Below, one piece after another: positions 1-6,762 of a stretch of 21,598 bases of DNA. The position numbers and the translations under genes are program-made. The stretch comes from Candidatus Falkowbacteria bacterium CG10_big_fil_rev_8_21_14_0_10_39_9. Lineage in GTDB: Bacteria; Patescibacteriota; Patescibacteriia; Patescibacteriales; UBA12465. Where the stretch lies: the NCBI GenBank assembly GCA_002778645.1, contig PFAQ01000059.1, forward strand, positions 1 to 21,598, read 5' to 3'. Under the pieces are notes generated by a model, which saw only the letters and a program-made list of their open reading frames with translations, had not been told where the DNA came from and searched no databases. Numbering within the stretch: the first letter of the stretch is position 1; each line of letters starts with the position of its first letter.

Positions 1-244
1 TATCGAGATTTTCCCACATTTTTGACTTTAAAAATGTGTTCCTCAGTTTTATCGTTTCCATTACAGCAGAAACAATAAAACAAAAATAATATTTTTGGTT
101 TCTTATAGAATCATTTGGTTGTCAATAATGATTCTACAGTATTTGATTGTTAAAGTTCACTACATATCAATTTTTCCAAGCACCAAAATTTGCTGATTGG
201 AATCCTAATATCTAGTGGGAAATAAAAGAACTTTTAGAAGAGTC
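1..244. other. Gene-poor left edge with two perfect inverted repeats
   Basis: I see no convincing gene here. Two perfect inverted repeats stand out. One has 9-bp arms at 15-23 and 30-38 with a 6-nt spacer. The other has 9-bp arms at 106-114 and 128-136 with a 13-nt spacer. A minus-strand reading frame opens with ATG at 59-61 and stays open for 20 codons to the window edge. It could be the start of a gene lying to the left, but it has no ribosome binding site and no clear promoter. The second inverted repeat, about 45-75 bases upstream of that ATG, could be an operator for it. All of this is weak. Confidence 0.3.
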
Positions 245-266
245 AAAAAAACCGCTTGAGAGCGGT
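245..266 (-). terminator. Rho-independent terminator of the left-end transcript
   Basis: On the minus strand there is a perfect 6-bp GC-rich stem, ACCGCT/AGCGGT, with a 4-nt loop. A run of seven T residues follows directly. This is a classical intrinsic terminator for transcription coming from the right. Confidence 0.75.
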
Positions 267-364
267 CCAAGCACACTTTAAATAGAGAGGTGTTCTTAGC
301 CGCTTATTTTTTTGAAATCTAAAAGTTTTTTATACATATTTAAATAGAAAATATTCAATAACTG
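246..364 (-). ncRNA. Candidate small RNA (~120 nt) or attenuated leader
   Basis: This is an independent minus-strand transcription unit inferred from its signals only. A consensus sigma70 promoter sits at 371-398 and a Rho-independent terminator at 245-266, so the predicted transcript is about 118 nt. No known RNA family is recognised. It contains one tiny reading frame (296-337, 13 codons, lysine-rich) with no ribosome binding site, so a peptide is unlikely, though a leader peptide cannot be excluded. A 10-nt direct repeat, TCTATTTAAA on the transcript strand, occurs twice about 60 nt apart (277-286 and 339-348). It is either a stand-alone small RNA or the attenuated 5' leader of a gene off the left edge. 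Confidence 0.4.
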
Positions 365-370
365 ATATTA

Positions 371-398
371 ATTATATACTAATTAAAATCTTTGTCAA
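371..398 (-). promoter_or_regulatory. Perfect-consensus sigma70 promoter (minus)
   Basis: The minus strand reads TTGACA (393-398), a 16-bp spacer, then TATAAT (371-376). Both hexamers match the consensus fully. The predicted start is near 364. No gene of normal size follows before the terminator at 245-266, so the promoter serves the short transcript described there. Confidence 0.7.
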
Positions 399-457
399 TA
401 GTCTAAAGTGGCCAGAAAATAAGGGAAAAAATGACTAATGGCCCAATAGGAATAAAG

Positions 458-495
458 CCTTAATTTCTTAATGCTATTTTATTGTTAAATTAAGG
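458..495. repeat. Inverted repeat upstream of the small secreted-protein gene
   Basis: Perfect 9-bp arms CCTTAATTT (458-466) and AAATTAAGG (487-495) are separated by 20 nt. The right arm ends 27 bp upstream of the -35 element at 523. It may be an operator or simply an AT-rich hairpin. Confidence 0.35.
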
Positions 496-522
496 TTATT
501 TAATAACCCCCAACCTGTTAAT

Positions 523-551
523 TTGACAGCCTTTGTCTTTTACTCTAAGAT
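523..551 (+). promoter_or_regulatory. sigma70 promoter for the small secreted protein
   Basis: TTGACA (523-528), a 17-bp spacer and TAAGAT (546-551). The -35 is perfect and the -10 matches four of six positions. The predicted start near 558 gives a 24-nt leader to the ATG at 582. Confidence 0.6.
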
Positions 552-581
552 CATAACCATCGAACAACAAAATAACTAATA

Positions 582-851
582 ATGAAAGAACTCCTAATTA
601 TTATTTTGTTTCACCTCGTACCTTTCAACATTCAGTCTGGCTCCCAGTCGTTAAATAAAATAACCTCTGCGAACCAAATTAAAATATCGGTTCTTGTCGA
701 CAAATTAGAAAGGAATCTTTCTCCCTTCTTAATTACCAGTGATGAGATCAACCAGGATATTTCAATAACAAACAAAAGACTGAAAAATAAAAAATCAAAA
801 GCCGCGCGCCCCATTAAGAGATTAGCTAATAGGCTAATTAGACCACCTTAA
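582..851 (+). CDS. Small secreted cationic protein, unknown function (89 aa)
   Basis: I do not recognise this protein. Residues 2-18 look like a signal peptide: a short charged start, then a hydrophobic run (LLIIILFHLV), then small and polar residues. A non-anchoring membrane segment is also possible. The body is polar, and the C-terminal third is strongly basic with many Lys and Arg. The mature product would therefore be a small cationic secreted peptide. The gene stands alone between its own promoter (523-551) and terminator (897-921), which supports it being a real transcription unit. No ribosome binding site precedes the ATG, as for nearly every gene here. Alternatives are a structural RNA with a chance reading frame, or a bacteriocin-like or envelope peptide. 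The function is not shown by the sequence. Confidence 0.5.
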   Translation: MKELLIIILFHLVPFNIQSGSQSLNKITSANQIKISVLVDKLERNLSPFLITSDEINQDISITNKRLKNKKSKAARPIKRLANRLIRPP

Positions 852-896
852 TGGAACCGGCTATTTGGTTAAAAATGCAAAAGTACGAATTTTTTA

Positions 897-921
897 GAAA
901 AGCCTCCCCCAGAGGCTTTTT
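897..921 (+). terminator. Rho-independent terminator after the small secreted protein
   Basis: The stem AAAAGCCTC/GAGGCTTTT has a 5-nt C-rich loop (907-911) followed by T residues. It ends the 582-851 transcription unit. Confidence 0.75.
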
Positions 922-970
922 ATTATTTTTAGGCACCCTTATTCCCCTTAAAACCATAGCATCGTCCTGA

Positions 971-999
971 TTGACAAATCACAATAAATATGCCACAAT
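971..999 (+). promoter_or_regulatory. sigma70 promoter with extended -10 for the 513-aa protein
   Basis: TTGACA (971-976), a 17-bp spacer ending in TGC, then CACAAT (994-999), so the -10 is of the extended type (TGn). The predicted start near 1006 leaves a 38-nt leader that carries a C-rich stretch just before the ATG at 1044. Confidence 0.6.
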
Positions 1000-1043
1000 G
1001 GTGACTAAAGTACATTAATAATTTAATCTAACCCCCCACCGAT

Positions 1044-2585
1044 ATGAAAGACTTCAAAGAATACAAGACTCTGGGCACAGCCTGGAATAAATTAGCTATT
1101 ACTACCGCAGGAAGTGAAGCTGAATTTTTTTATTTAAAAAATTGCTTCAAGCACCTCAACTTCAAGAGATGGGCCGAATTCAATGATTGGCTGGAAGCTC
1201 ATAAGGACATATTACCTTCGGTCAAGAAAATTATTACAGCTAACCCATCTCATCTATCAGGCGCTATATTTTTATCCGAAGGCAAAATGCTAAAATTCTA
1301 TTTAGGAATCGCCGACGAGTTTTTTCCACCCAGTCAAGAAACAGATTTTTGGGCGCGTTTAATTAACGAAAACAACCCAGAATTATCGCTAGAAGCGCTA
1401 AACAGAATACTGCCTTACGAAAAAGACACGGCAGTACTAAGAAAAGCTTACTTGATATACGGCGATCAAATGCCAATCATTGGGAGGATATTAAGCAAGA
1501 CTGAATGTCTGGAAGATATCGAATTCATCCAAACCCGGGCACCAGAATATTTCCAAAAAAATCTGATGACGATAGCTGAAAAAGCTTTCTCGATATCAAA
1601 TCGGGGAGCAAAAAGTTATTTTGAGACCTGCTATCAAACTAGAAAAATCAATGTCGTGGAATGGGTTACAATAAAACAACTCTTCCGAGAAACAGAAAAG
1701 GCTATGGCACTAAGCGATGCTAACGGAAAATTTAATAAGCTGATTATAAAATATCAGAAGATTAAATCGACTGAGGAAAAACAAATTGTTATTGAGGACA
1801 TTTGTTTTCAGGCTAAAACCATTGAGGACTTCTCTCTGCTACTAGAAGCAGCCGAAAAGAATCAATTGGGACTAACTTTTTCCCGGGCCGTTGTCGACGC
1901 TTTTTTCAGATGTTGTTTTCAGGAACGACCACTAATAACTATTTACCGCCAAATTAAAGATCAGGCGATTAAGAGTTATTTTGTTGGGAGTCTCTTCAAC
2001 CAGAAAATCCCCTTTAAGTCTTTAGACTTTTTATTCAACCAGAGCCAGGATGATCCGGAATTTTCTCAGATAATTTTAAAGCTAATGATCGAGGCTGCGG
2101 ACAACACCGAACACTTCCTGGTATTACTTAATAAAGGTCAACTCGATGAATCCCAGGAATTATCATTGCTGTCGGAAATAAAACATCGAAAGAGTGGAGT
2201 TGTTTTTTGGACCAGGGTTTTGAGACAAGCTCGACCAAAAAGTCGACTAGAAGCTTCTGCCACCAATATTGTGGAGAAAGCTTTTAGAACAAGGACTTTT
2301 AAACAGACCTATGATTTGTACCTGCAAGAAACCAACAAAGAAGGAAAGGTCGGGACTTTAATGTTGAAAGTTCTAGTGAAAGTTATCAAAAACAAAGATG
2401 AGTTAAAAAAATTTCTATTCATAGCCCCAAAAGAAATGGAAACATTAGCGCTGGAAGCCAGGGCCAGAATCGCCCAGAATGAAGATGAACTAGAAGAAAT
2501 TCTATTAATAGCCCCCAGAAAAAGCCAAGCTTTACGCTTGGCTAAAATAAAGATGGGGTTTTTATTAAAAAAATCTCGACTCTAA
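1044..2585 (+). CDS. Helical-repeat protein of unknown function (513 aa)
   Basis: I do not recognise a family. The protein has no signal peptide and no membrane segment, so it should be cytoplasmic. It is built of amphipathic helices in the manner of HEAT/TPR-like solenoids. The clearest internal repeat is at the C terminus: two consecutive units of about 29 residues (449-477 and 478-500), each with the pattern DEL-x3-L-x-IAP. Looser copies with an APE/AAE turn occur earlier (about residues 150-185 and 270-300). Such solenoids usually bind other proteins or nucleic acid, but no partner is indicated. The gene is monocistronic, with its own promoter (971-999) and terminator (2594-2624), and is the only large plus-strand gene in the window. 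Confidence 0.75.
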   Translation: MKDFKEYKTLGTAWNKLAITTAGSEAEFFYLKNCFKHLNFKRWAEFNDWLEAHKDILPSVKKIITANPSHLSGAIFLSEGKMLKFYLGIADEFFPPSQETDFWARLINENNPELSLEALNRILPYEKDTAVLRKAYLIYGDQMPIIGRILSKTECLEDIEFIQTRAPEYFQKNLMTIAEKAFSISNRGAKSYFETCYQTRKINVVEWVTIKQLFRETEKAMALSDANGKFNKLIIKYQKIKSTEEKQIVIEDICFQAKTIEDFSLLLEAAEKNQLGLTFSRAVVDAFFRCCFQERPLITIYRQIKDQAIKSYFVGSLFNQKIPFKSLDFLFNQSQDDPEFSQIILKLMIEAADNTEHFLVLLNKGQLDESQELSLLSEIKHRKSGVVFWTRVLRQARPKSRLEASATNIVEKAFRTRTFKQTYDLYLQETNKEGKVGTLMLKVLVKVIKNKDELKKFLFIAPKEMETLALEARARIAQNEDELEEILLIAPRKSQALRLAKIKMGFLLKKSRL

Positions 2586-2593
2586 TCTCAACC

Positions 2594-2624
2594 AAAAAAG
2601 GCATCAAAAACAGATGCCTTTTTT
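2594..2624. terminator. Bidirectional terminator between the 513-aa gene and tRNA-Gly
   Basis: A perfect 12-bp palindrome, AAAAAAGGCATC (2594-2605) and GATGCCTTTTTT (2613-2624), with a 7-nt loop. The A/T runs give a U-tract in both directions, so it serves the plus-strand gene ending at 2585 and the minus-strand tRNA ending at 2643. Confidence 0.85.
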
Positions 2625-2642
2625 ATTTACCCAAAAAATGTG

Positions 2643-2714
2643 AGCGGGTAAGCGGAATCGAACCGCCATCTTCAGCTTGGGAAGCTAACATAATAACCAC
2701 TATACGATACCCGC
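2643..2714 (-). tRNA. tRNA-Gly (anticodon CCC)
   Basis: A full cloverleaf can be drawn on the minus strand. The acceptor stem GCGGGTA/TACCCGC is perfect, with discriminator T. The D-loop contains GG. The anticodon stem TTAGC/GCTGA encloses the loop TTCCCAA, giving anticodon CCC for GGG codons. The T arm GGCGG/CCGCT encloses TTCGATT. CCA is not encoded after the discriminator, so it must be added enzymatically. The tRNA 5' end lies 5 bases after the stop codon of the upstream glycosyltransferase, with no room for its own promoter. It is therefore probably cut out of that mRNA. Confidence 0.95.
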
Positions 2715-2719
2715 AAAAA

Positions 2720-4321
2720 CTATTGACGAATCTTAGGTGTCACCCAAAATCCCATATACTTACCCCGTAACAAGCGCCACTGAGCATCCAGACACGGCAG
2801 AGCACCAAAGAAAATAATCGTCACTGGAACTGTCACCCATTCCAAAACTACTAAAATATTTTTGAAAGCGCTGAAACCCTTTGGTCGCTTCGGCAAGAGA
2901 ATGGTAGAAATAGTGGCCGACAAAATCATCCCCACTAATGCCAAATTCATCAGATTAGTACTAATCGCCGGCAGATTACCAGATAAGACAGTGGAATTAA
3001 ATCGATCACCGCCCAAAAGCATTGGCATCCAACCAACTACCGCAATAATCAGGGCGCTGGTTGCCCAAGAATAAAAACCATAGATTTGAACTAAGATGTG
3101 GCCAACCATTACCTTGTGATCTACTTCTTTCCATTTTTTAGCGGTGTTGAAAATCAAATAAGGCACGTTCTCACTACCCCAAGCCCAACGTCTCTGCTGT
3201 TTATATAAACTCTTAACCGAATCCCAAAAACTAGCGCCCATAGTAGTATCCATAAAGACCGGAAAATACAAAGGCTCGACCCGATAATTACCATTGTAAA
3301 ACAAGAGGCAATTCCAGAAAATTCGAGAATCCTCTGAGACCATATTAACCGACCAAAAACCAATATCAATCAAGGCCTTCCAAGTCATGGAATGAGACGA
3401 ATAGGTCGCCAATTTTTCCGGACGGATTTGTTGCATCATCTGCCAAAAAGTATTAGAAGACGAGGCCACCCGAGCAAAGAATGGCGCTTGCCAAACATTA
3501 TTATGATAAATTGGAATTGGTTGGTAACTAGCATGGTAAGGATCAGGCACGGTTAAAAAGGTATGGGTTAATTTAAAAAAGTAACCGGTAAAAACCACTG
3601 TATCGATATCAAAAACACTTACCAAAATTCTATTATAATCGATTCCTGCAGGATCAATAATTTCAGCTTTCACTTTCTTGGATCCCCAAGCTTGGTTAGC
3701 CCCCTTACCCTTCAACTCGCCCTCAATATCCCCCGGATGATAAGTAACTAAAAAATTACGGAAGAAATGAGAAAATTCAGCCGCAATAGCTTGTCCCTTT
3801 TTTTGCGCCTCAGCCATACCAGTTCTCTCCTCCAGTGCCAAAACGACAATCATACTTTGAGCTGGATAACCATCTTTGATTAAAGAATTAAAAGCTGTTC
3901 GGATGATCTCCAAATCTTCAGCATAAACCGGCAGGATAATTAAATGGATAATGTCCTCCCAGGACATACCTTGTTTGCATAAAGGTTTTTGTTGTCTATC
4001 AATCTCCATTGTTTTGCTGTCAGCATCCAGATAACTAACCGCTAATTCCCGACATTTCTTTTCCCAATCAACCAACTTATTCTGCTTCATCTTGCGATAT
4101 CCAGCAATTAAATAAATTGCCAAAAACAAAACTAAGAGCAGCCAATAAACATCAAAGGCAATTAAAAAATAAGCCACCCAAATCGGCTTAAAATAAGAAA
4201 AAACTATAAGTACTAGGAGGGTGCCAATGGACAAAGCTCCCGGGAATATTTCTAAAGTTCGATAGATTTTCCGTTCGCGACCAAAAAGATCTGTCGCCTT
4301 ACCCACCTTGAGATAATTCAT
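2720..4321 (-). CDS. Processive GT2 glycosyltransferase, cellulose-synthase-like membrane protein (533 aa)
   Basis: This is a membrane glycosyltransferase that probably polymerises or transfers a surface sugar from a nucleotide-sugar donor. Two membrane helices at the N terminus (about 28-45 and 50-73) precede a cytoplasmic GT2 domain and several C-terminal helices, a BcsA/hyaluronan-synthase-like layout. Visible motifs are the DxD-type DID (238-240) for metal and UDP-sugar binding, SED (329-331) at the position of the catalytic TED/SED base, and QQRRWAWG (375-382), the Q(Q/R)xRW product-channel motif. The substrate cannot be read from the sequence, and no PilZ domain is seen. The start is the first ATG after the terminator at 4334-4362, with no ribosome binding site. 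A tRNA-Gly follows the stop by 5 bases. Confidence 0.85.
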   Translation of the reverse strand: MNYLKVGKATDLFGRERKIYRTLEIFPGALSIGTLLVLIVFSYFKPIWVAYFLIAFDVYWLLLVLFLAIYLIAGYRKMKQNKLVDWEKKCRELAVSYLDADSKTMEIDRQQKPLCKQGMSWEDIIHLIILPVYAEDLEIIRTAFNSLIKDGYPAQSMIVVLALEERTGMAEAQKKGQAIAAEFSHFFRNFLVTYHPGDIEGELKGKGANQAWGSKKVKAEIIDPAGIDYNRILVSVFDIDTVVFTGYFFKLTHTFLTVPDPYHASYQPIPIYHNNVWQAPFFARVASSSNTFWQMMQQIRPEKLATYSSHSMTWKALIDIGFWSVNMVSEDSRIFWNCLLFYNGNYRVEPLYFPVFMDTTMGASFWDSVKSLYKQQRRWAWGSENVPYLIFNTAKKWKEVDHKVMVGHILVQIYGFYSWATSALIIAVVGWMPMLLGGDRFNSTVLSGNLPAISTNLMNLALVGMILSATISTILLPKRPKGFSAFKNILVVLEWVTVPVTIIFFGALPCLDAQWRLLRGKYMGFWVTPKIRQ

Positions 4322-4333
4322 AATTATAGGTAA

Positions 4334-4362
4334 AAAGTCTATAAAATTATTTTATAGACTTT
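4334..4362. terminator. AT-rich hairpin terminator after the VirD4-like gene
   Basis: A perfect 13-bp palindrome, AAAGTCTATAAAA (4334-4346) and TTTTATAGACTTT (4350-4362), with a 3-nt loop and T residues on the minus strand. It lies between the stop of the ATPase gene (4377) and the start of the GT2 gene (4321). The stem is AT-rich, so termination may be only partial. Confidence 0.6.
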
Positions 4363-4376
4363 AGAAAAAATAAAAC

Positions 4377-6422
4377 TTAAAACTGAATGGTATCTCCTTC
4401 TTTTAGCTTTTTTTCCTCATCGCTGTCAATATCAGCCAATTTTTCTGTCCTAGGATCCACCTTAATCTCTCTTCCTCTAAAATCAACTGGCTTAGAATTA
4501 GTCAGATCATTAAGTGACAAGGGCTTAACTGATGATTCTTCTTTGATAATAGTTTGGCCACTAGCCGGGCTCCATCTTTGTTTCATTTCAGCTAATTCCG
4601 CTTGCTTAGCCTTCCGTCTATTTTCTAATTCATTATTTTTATTGACGCGATTTTTTTCCAAGCACTCCTTGCAATATACGGGACGGATACCATCGGGTTC
4701 AAAAACCGTCTTAGTTTCTTTGCCACATCCCGAACAAATAGCACTAAATTTTCGCGCATCATCAATTTCTTTTTTTGGCTCAACTTTTACGAATAATTGT
4801 GGCCGAGGAACGATAACCGTTGGGTTTGGCGGTAAACCAACAACTACAGACTGAGGTTGATAAATTGGAGTTGGAGCTGGTACTGGAGTTGGAGCCGGAG
4901 TATTAACTACCGGAGCAGCCACCACTAGCTTGAGCAGAGGAACACCATTTTTTTTATTCTCTCGAGCAGTCTCTAAACAGTCCTTACAATATACTGGACG
5001 CACACCATCAGGTTTAAAAACTGTTTTAGTTTCTTTACCACAACTAGAACAAATAGCCGTAAACTTGCGCGCATCTTCCGCGTCTGATTTGAAGCTGGTT
5101 GAACTATCGCCTTTAGCGTCTTTCTTACCAGAGGAGGCATCCTCATCGTCAGCATCATGCCAACGCAAGATTTTCTCTTCCACTTCATCTTTTTCACTAG
5201 CATAAACTAAGCGGGAGTTGGCAATAACATTTTCCGTGTTGCCAGTTTTTTCTTCCTCTGGCAGTGGTGGTAAACCTCGAGCCGAGAAAGGATCAGAAGA
5301 AACACCATCAATCATCAGCTTTAAATACATTTCATACTTAGGCAAATTAACCAAGTCTTCTTCGGTAAAAGTTGGGGTAAATTCTCGTACCAATTCTTCC
5401 GCATCAGCCGCCCCAACCCGAAAAACAATCATGGTACCAACATTACCGAAAACTGCCGGTTTCACCTTCTCGGATAATTGCTCAATGTATTGATGAGCCA
5501 TAATCAAACAAAGGCGATATTTCCGGGCTTCCGACAAAATACTGGCAAAACTATCGGTGGAAAAATTTTGAAATTCGTCGATATATAAATAGAAGTCTTC
5601 GCGCTCCTTTTCTGGCATATCAACTCGACTCATGGCTGCCAATTGAATTTTAGTAACCATCATCGCACCCAACAAAGCCGAATTATCTTCACCAATCCGG
5701 CCCTTACTCAAATTCATAATCAAGATCTTGCTGCCATCCATAATTTCCCGCATATCCAGAGAAGACTTAACCTGACCCACAATATTTCTCATAAAAGCAG
5801 TCGACAAAAACTGACCAACTTTGTTCTGAATTGGCGAAACAGCTTCTGAAGCAAACTTGTCAGCATAAGAAGCAAATTCTTTTTCCCAAAATGATTTAAC
5901 TACCGGGTCCTTAATGTTGGCCACCACCTTTTTTCGAAATGGTTTGTCAGACAAAATCCGAACTACTCCCAAAAGAGTTGATCCAGGATAATCTAAAATA
6001 GCTAAAATAGCATTACGTAAAATATATTCTAACCGAGGGCCCCAAGAGTCAGCCCAGAGTTTCTGAAAAACACCAATCAAACCAGAGGCCACTAAGTGAC
6101 GCAGATGCGGTTCAACTTGCTCTACCACGTTAAAAGCAATCGGATATTCAATATCTGAAGGATTGAAATAAATGACATCCTTGATTCGCTCATCCGGAAT
6201 AAATTCAATAATTTTTTCCGCTAAATCACCATGGGGATCAACTACCGCCACGCCATGCCCGGCCCGAATATCATCGATGATCATGTTTTCCAAAATAGTT
6301 GATTTACCCATACCGGTTTTTCCGACCAGGTACATGTGGCGGCGGCGGTCATCTTTTTTGATACCAAAACGACGCATTTGATTGCGAAAAGTCGTCTGGG
6401 CAAAGAAAGTAATATCACTCAT
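4377..6422 (-). CDS. VirD4/TraG-like coupling ATPase with two C-terminal zinc ribbons (681 aa)
   Basis: The N-terminal 390 residues form a VirD4/TraG/TrwB-type AAA ATPase, the class that feeds DNA or protein substrates into type IV secretion or conjugation machinery. Walker A is GKTGMGKST (34-42), VDPHGD follows at 61-66, and the Walker B-type LYIDEFQNF is at 279-287. No membrane helices precede Walker A, so it is a soluble version of the coupling protein. The C-terminal part is unusual. Two near-identical zinc ribbons (C458-x2-C461 with C479-x2-C482, and C563-x2-C566 with C584-x2-C587) are joined by a Pro/Val/Thr-rich linker (about 500-550) and followed by a charged tail. The ribbons match each other at about 30 of 35 residues, but their codons differ widely. 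The gene lies 24 nt behind a small coiled-coil membrane protein that could anchor it. No relaxase or VirB4 is in the window, so the substrate is unknown. Confidence 0.85.
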   Translation of the reverse strand: MSDITFFAQTTFRNQMRRFGIKKDDRRRHMYLVGKTGMGKSTILENMIIDDIRAGHGVAVVDPHGDLAEKIIEFIPDERIKDVIYFNPSDIEYPIAFNVVEQVEPHLRHLVASGLIGVFQKLWADSWGPRLEYILRNAILAILDYPGSTLLGVVRILSDKPFRKKVVANIKDPVVKSFWEKEFASYADKFASEAVSPIQNKVGQFLSTAFMRNIVGQVKSSLDMREIMDGSKILIMNLSKGRIGEDNSALLGAMMVTKIQLAAMSRVDMPEKEREDFYLYIDEFQNFSTDSFASILSEARKYRLCLIMAHQYIEQLSEKVKPAVFGNVGTMIVFRVGAADAEELVREFTPTFTEEDLVNLPKYEMYLKLMIDGVSSDPFSARGLPPLPEEEKTGNTENVIANSRLVYASEKDEVEEKILRWHDADDEDASSGKKDAKGDSSTSFKSDAEDARKFTAICSSCGKETKTVFKPDGVRPVYCKDCLETARENKKNGVPLLKLVVAAPVVNTPAPTPVPAPTPIYQPQSVVVGLPPNPTVIVPRPQLFVKVEPKKEIDDARKFSAICSGCGKETKTVFEPDGIRPVYCKECLEKNRVNKNNELENRRKAKQAELAEMKQRWSPASGQTIIKEESSVKPLSLNDLTNSKPVDFRGREIKVDPRTEKLADIDSDEEKKLKEGDTIQF

Positions 6423-6446
6423 ATCTTATTTAAGCTATTAATAAAT

Positions 6447-6752
6447 TTAGAAACCTATCAAGCCGGGAGTAATCATGGATTGCATTTGACCTTGCAAATC
6501 TTTAATCCAAGTTGGTAAGTAAAGTAAACTAACGACCGTTGAGAGAATAATAAATATCCAAAGAATAACGCCCATTACTTTTTTCCAAAAGATATAGCGT
6601 CTAACATAACTAATTTTAGCTAAAAGCTCCTCACTCAGCTCTAAGTTCTTCTGTGTTAAAGCTAAATTCTTTTCTAATAAAGCTTTAAGCTCCAAATTAT
6701 TATCAACCTTAACTGGAGTCACTGGAGCTGGAGATAATTCTTCTTTTTTCAT
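6447..6752 (-). CDS. Small coiled-coil protein with one membrane helix (101 aa)
   Basis: The function is unknown. A short Pro-rich start leads into a Leu/Glu-rich helix likely to form a coiled coil (about residues 18-48 of this form). One transmembrane helix follows (about 60-80), then a short tail. I chose the ATG at 6752 because the frame's upstream ATG (6800) would overlap nrdG by 38 bases, while this one starts 10 bases after the nrdG stop. The stop lies 24 nt before the VirD4-like ATPase, so the two are almost certainly co-transcribed. That ATPase lacks its usual N-terminal membrane helices, so this protein may be a membrane partner; this is inference from context. Confidence 0.7.
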   Translation of the reverse strand: MKKEELSPAPVTPVKVDNNLELKALLEKNLALTQKNLELSEELLAKISYVRRYIFWKKVMGVILWIFIILSTVVSLLYLPTWIKDLQGQMQSMITPGLIGF

Positions 6753-6762
6753 ATTATTATAT

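Noticed and set aside
1..61. Start of a minus-strand gene leaving the left edge
   Set aside because: Only 20 codons are visible, without promoter or ribosome binding site, and a 9-bp inverted repeat lies inside; not enough to call.
296..337. A 13-codon leader peptide in the left-end transcript
   Set aside because: There is no ribosome binding site, no run of regulatory codons and no visible downstream gene; kept only as a possibility in the small-RNA entry.
4387..5493. Several plus-strand frames opposite the VirD4-like ATPase gene
   Set aside because: They are antisense shadows of a clearly coding minus-strand gene, with Ser-rich low-complexity products.
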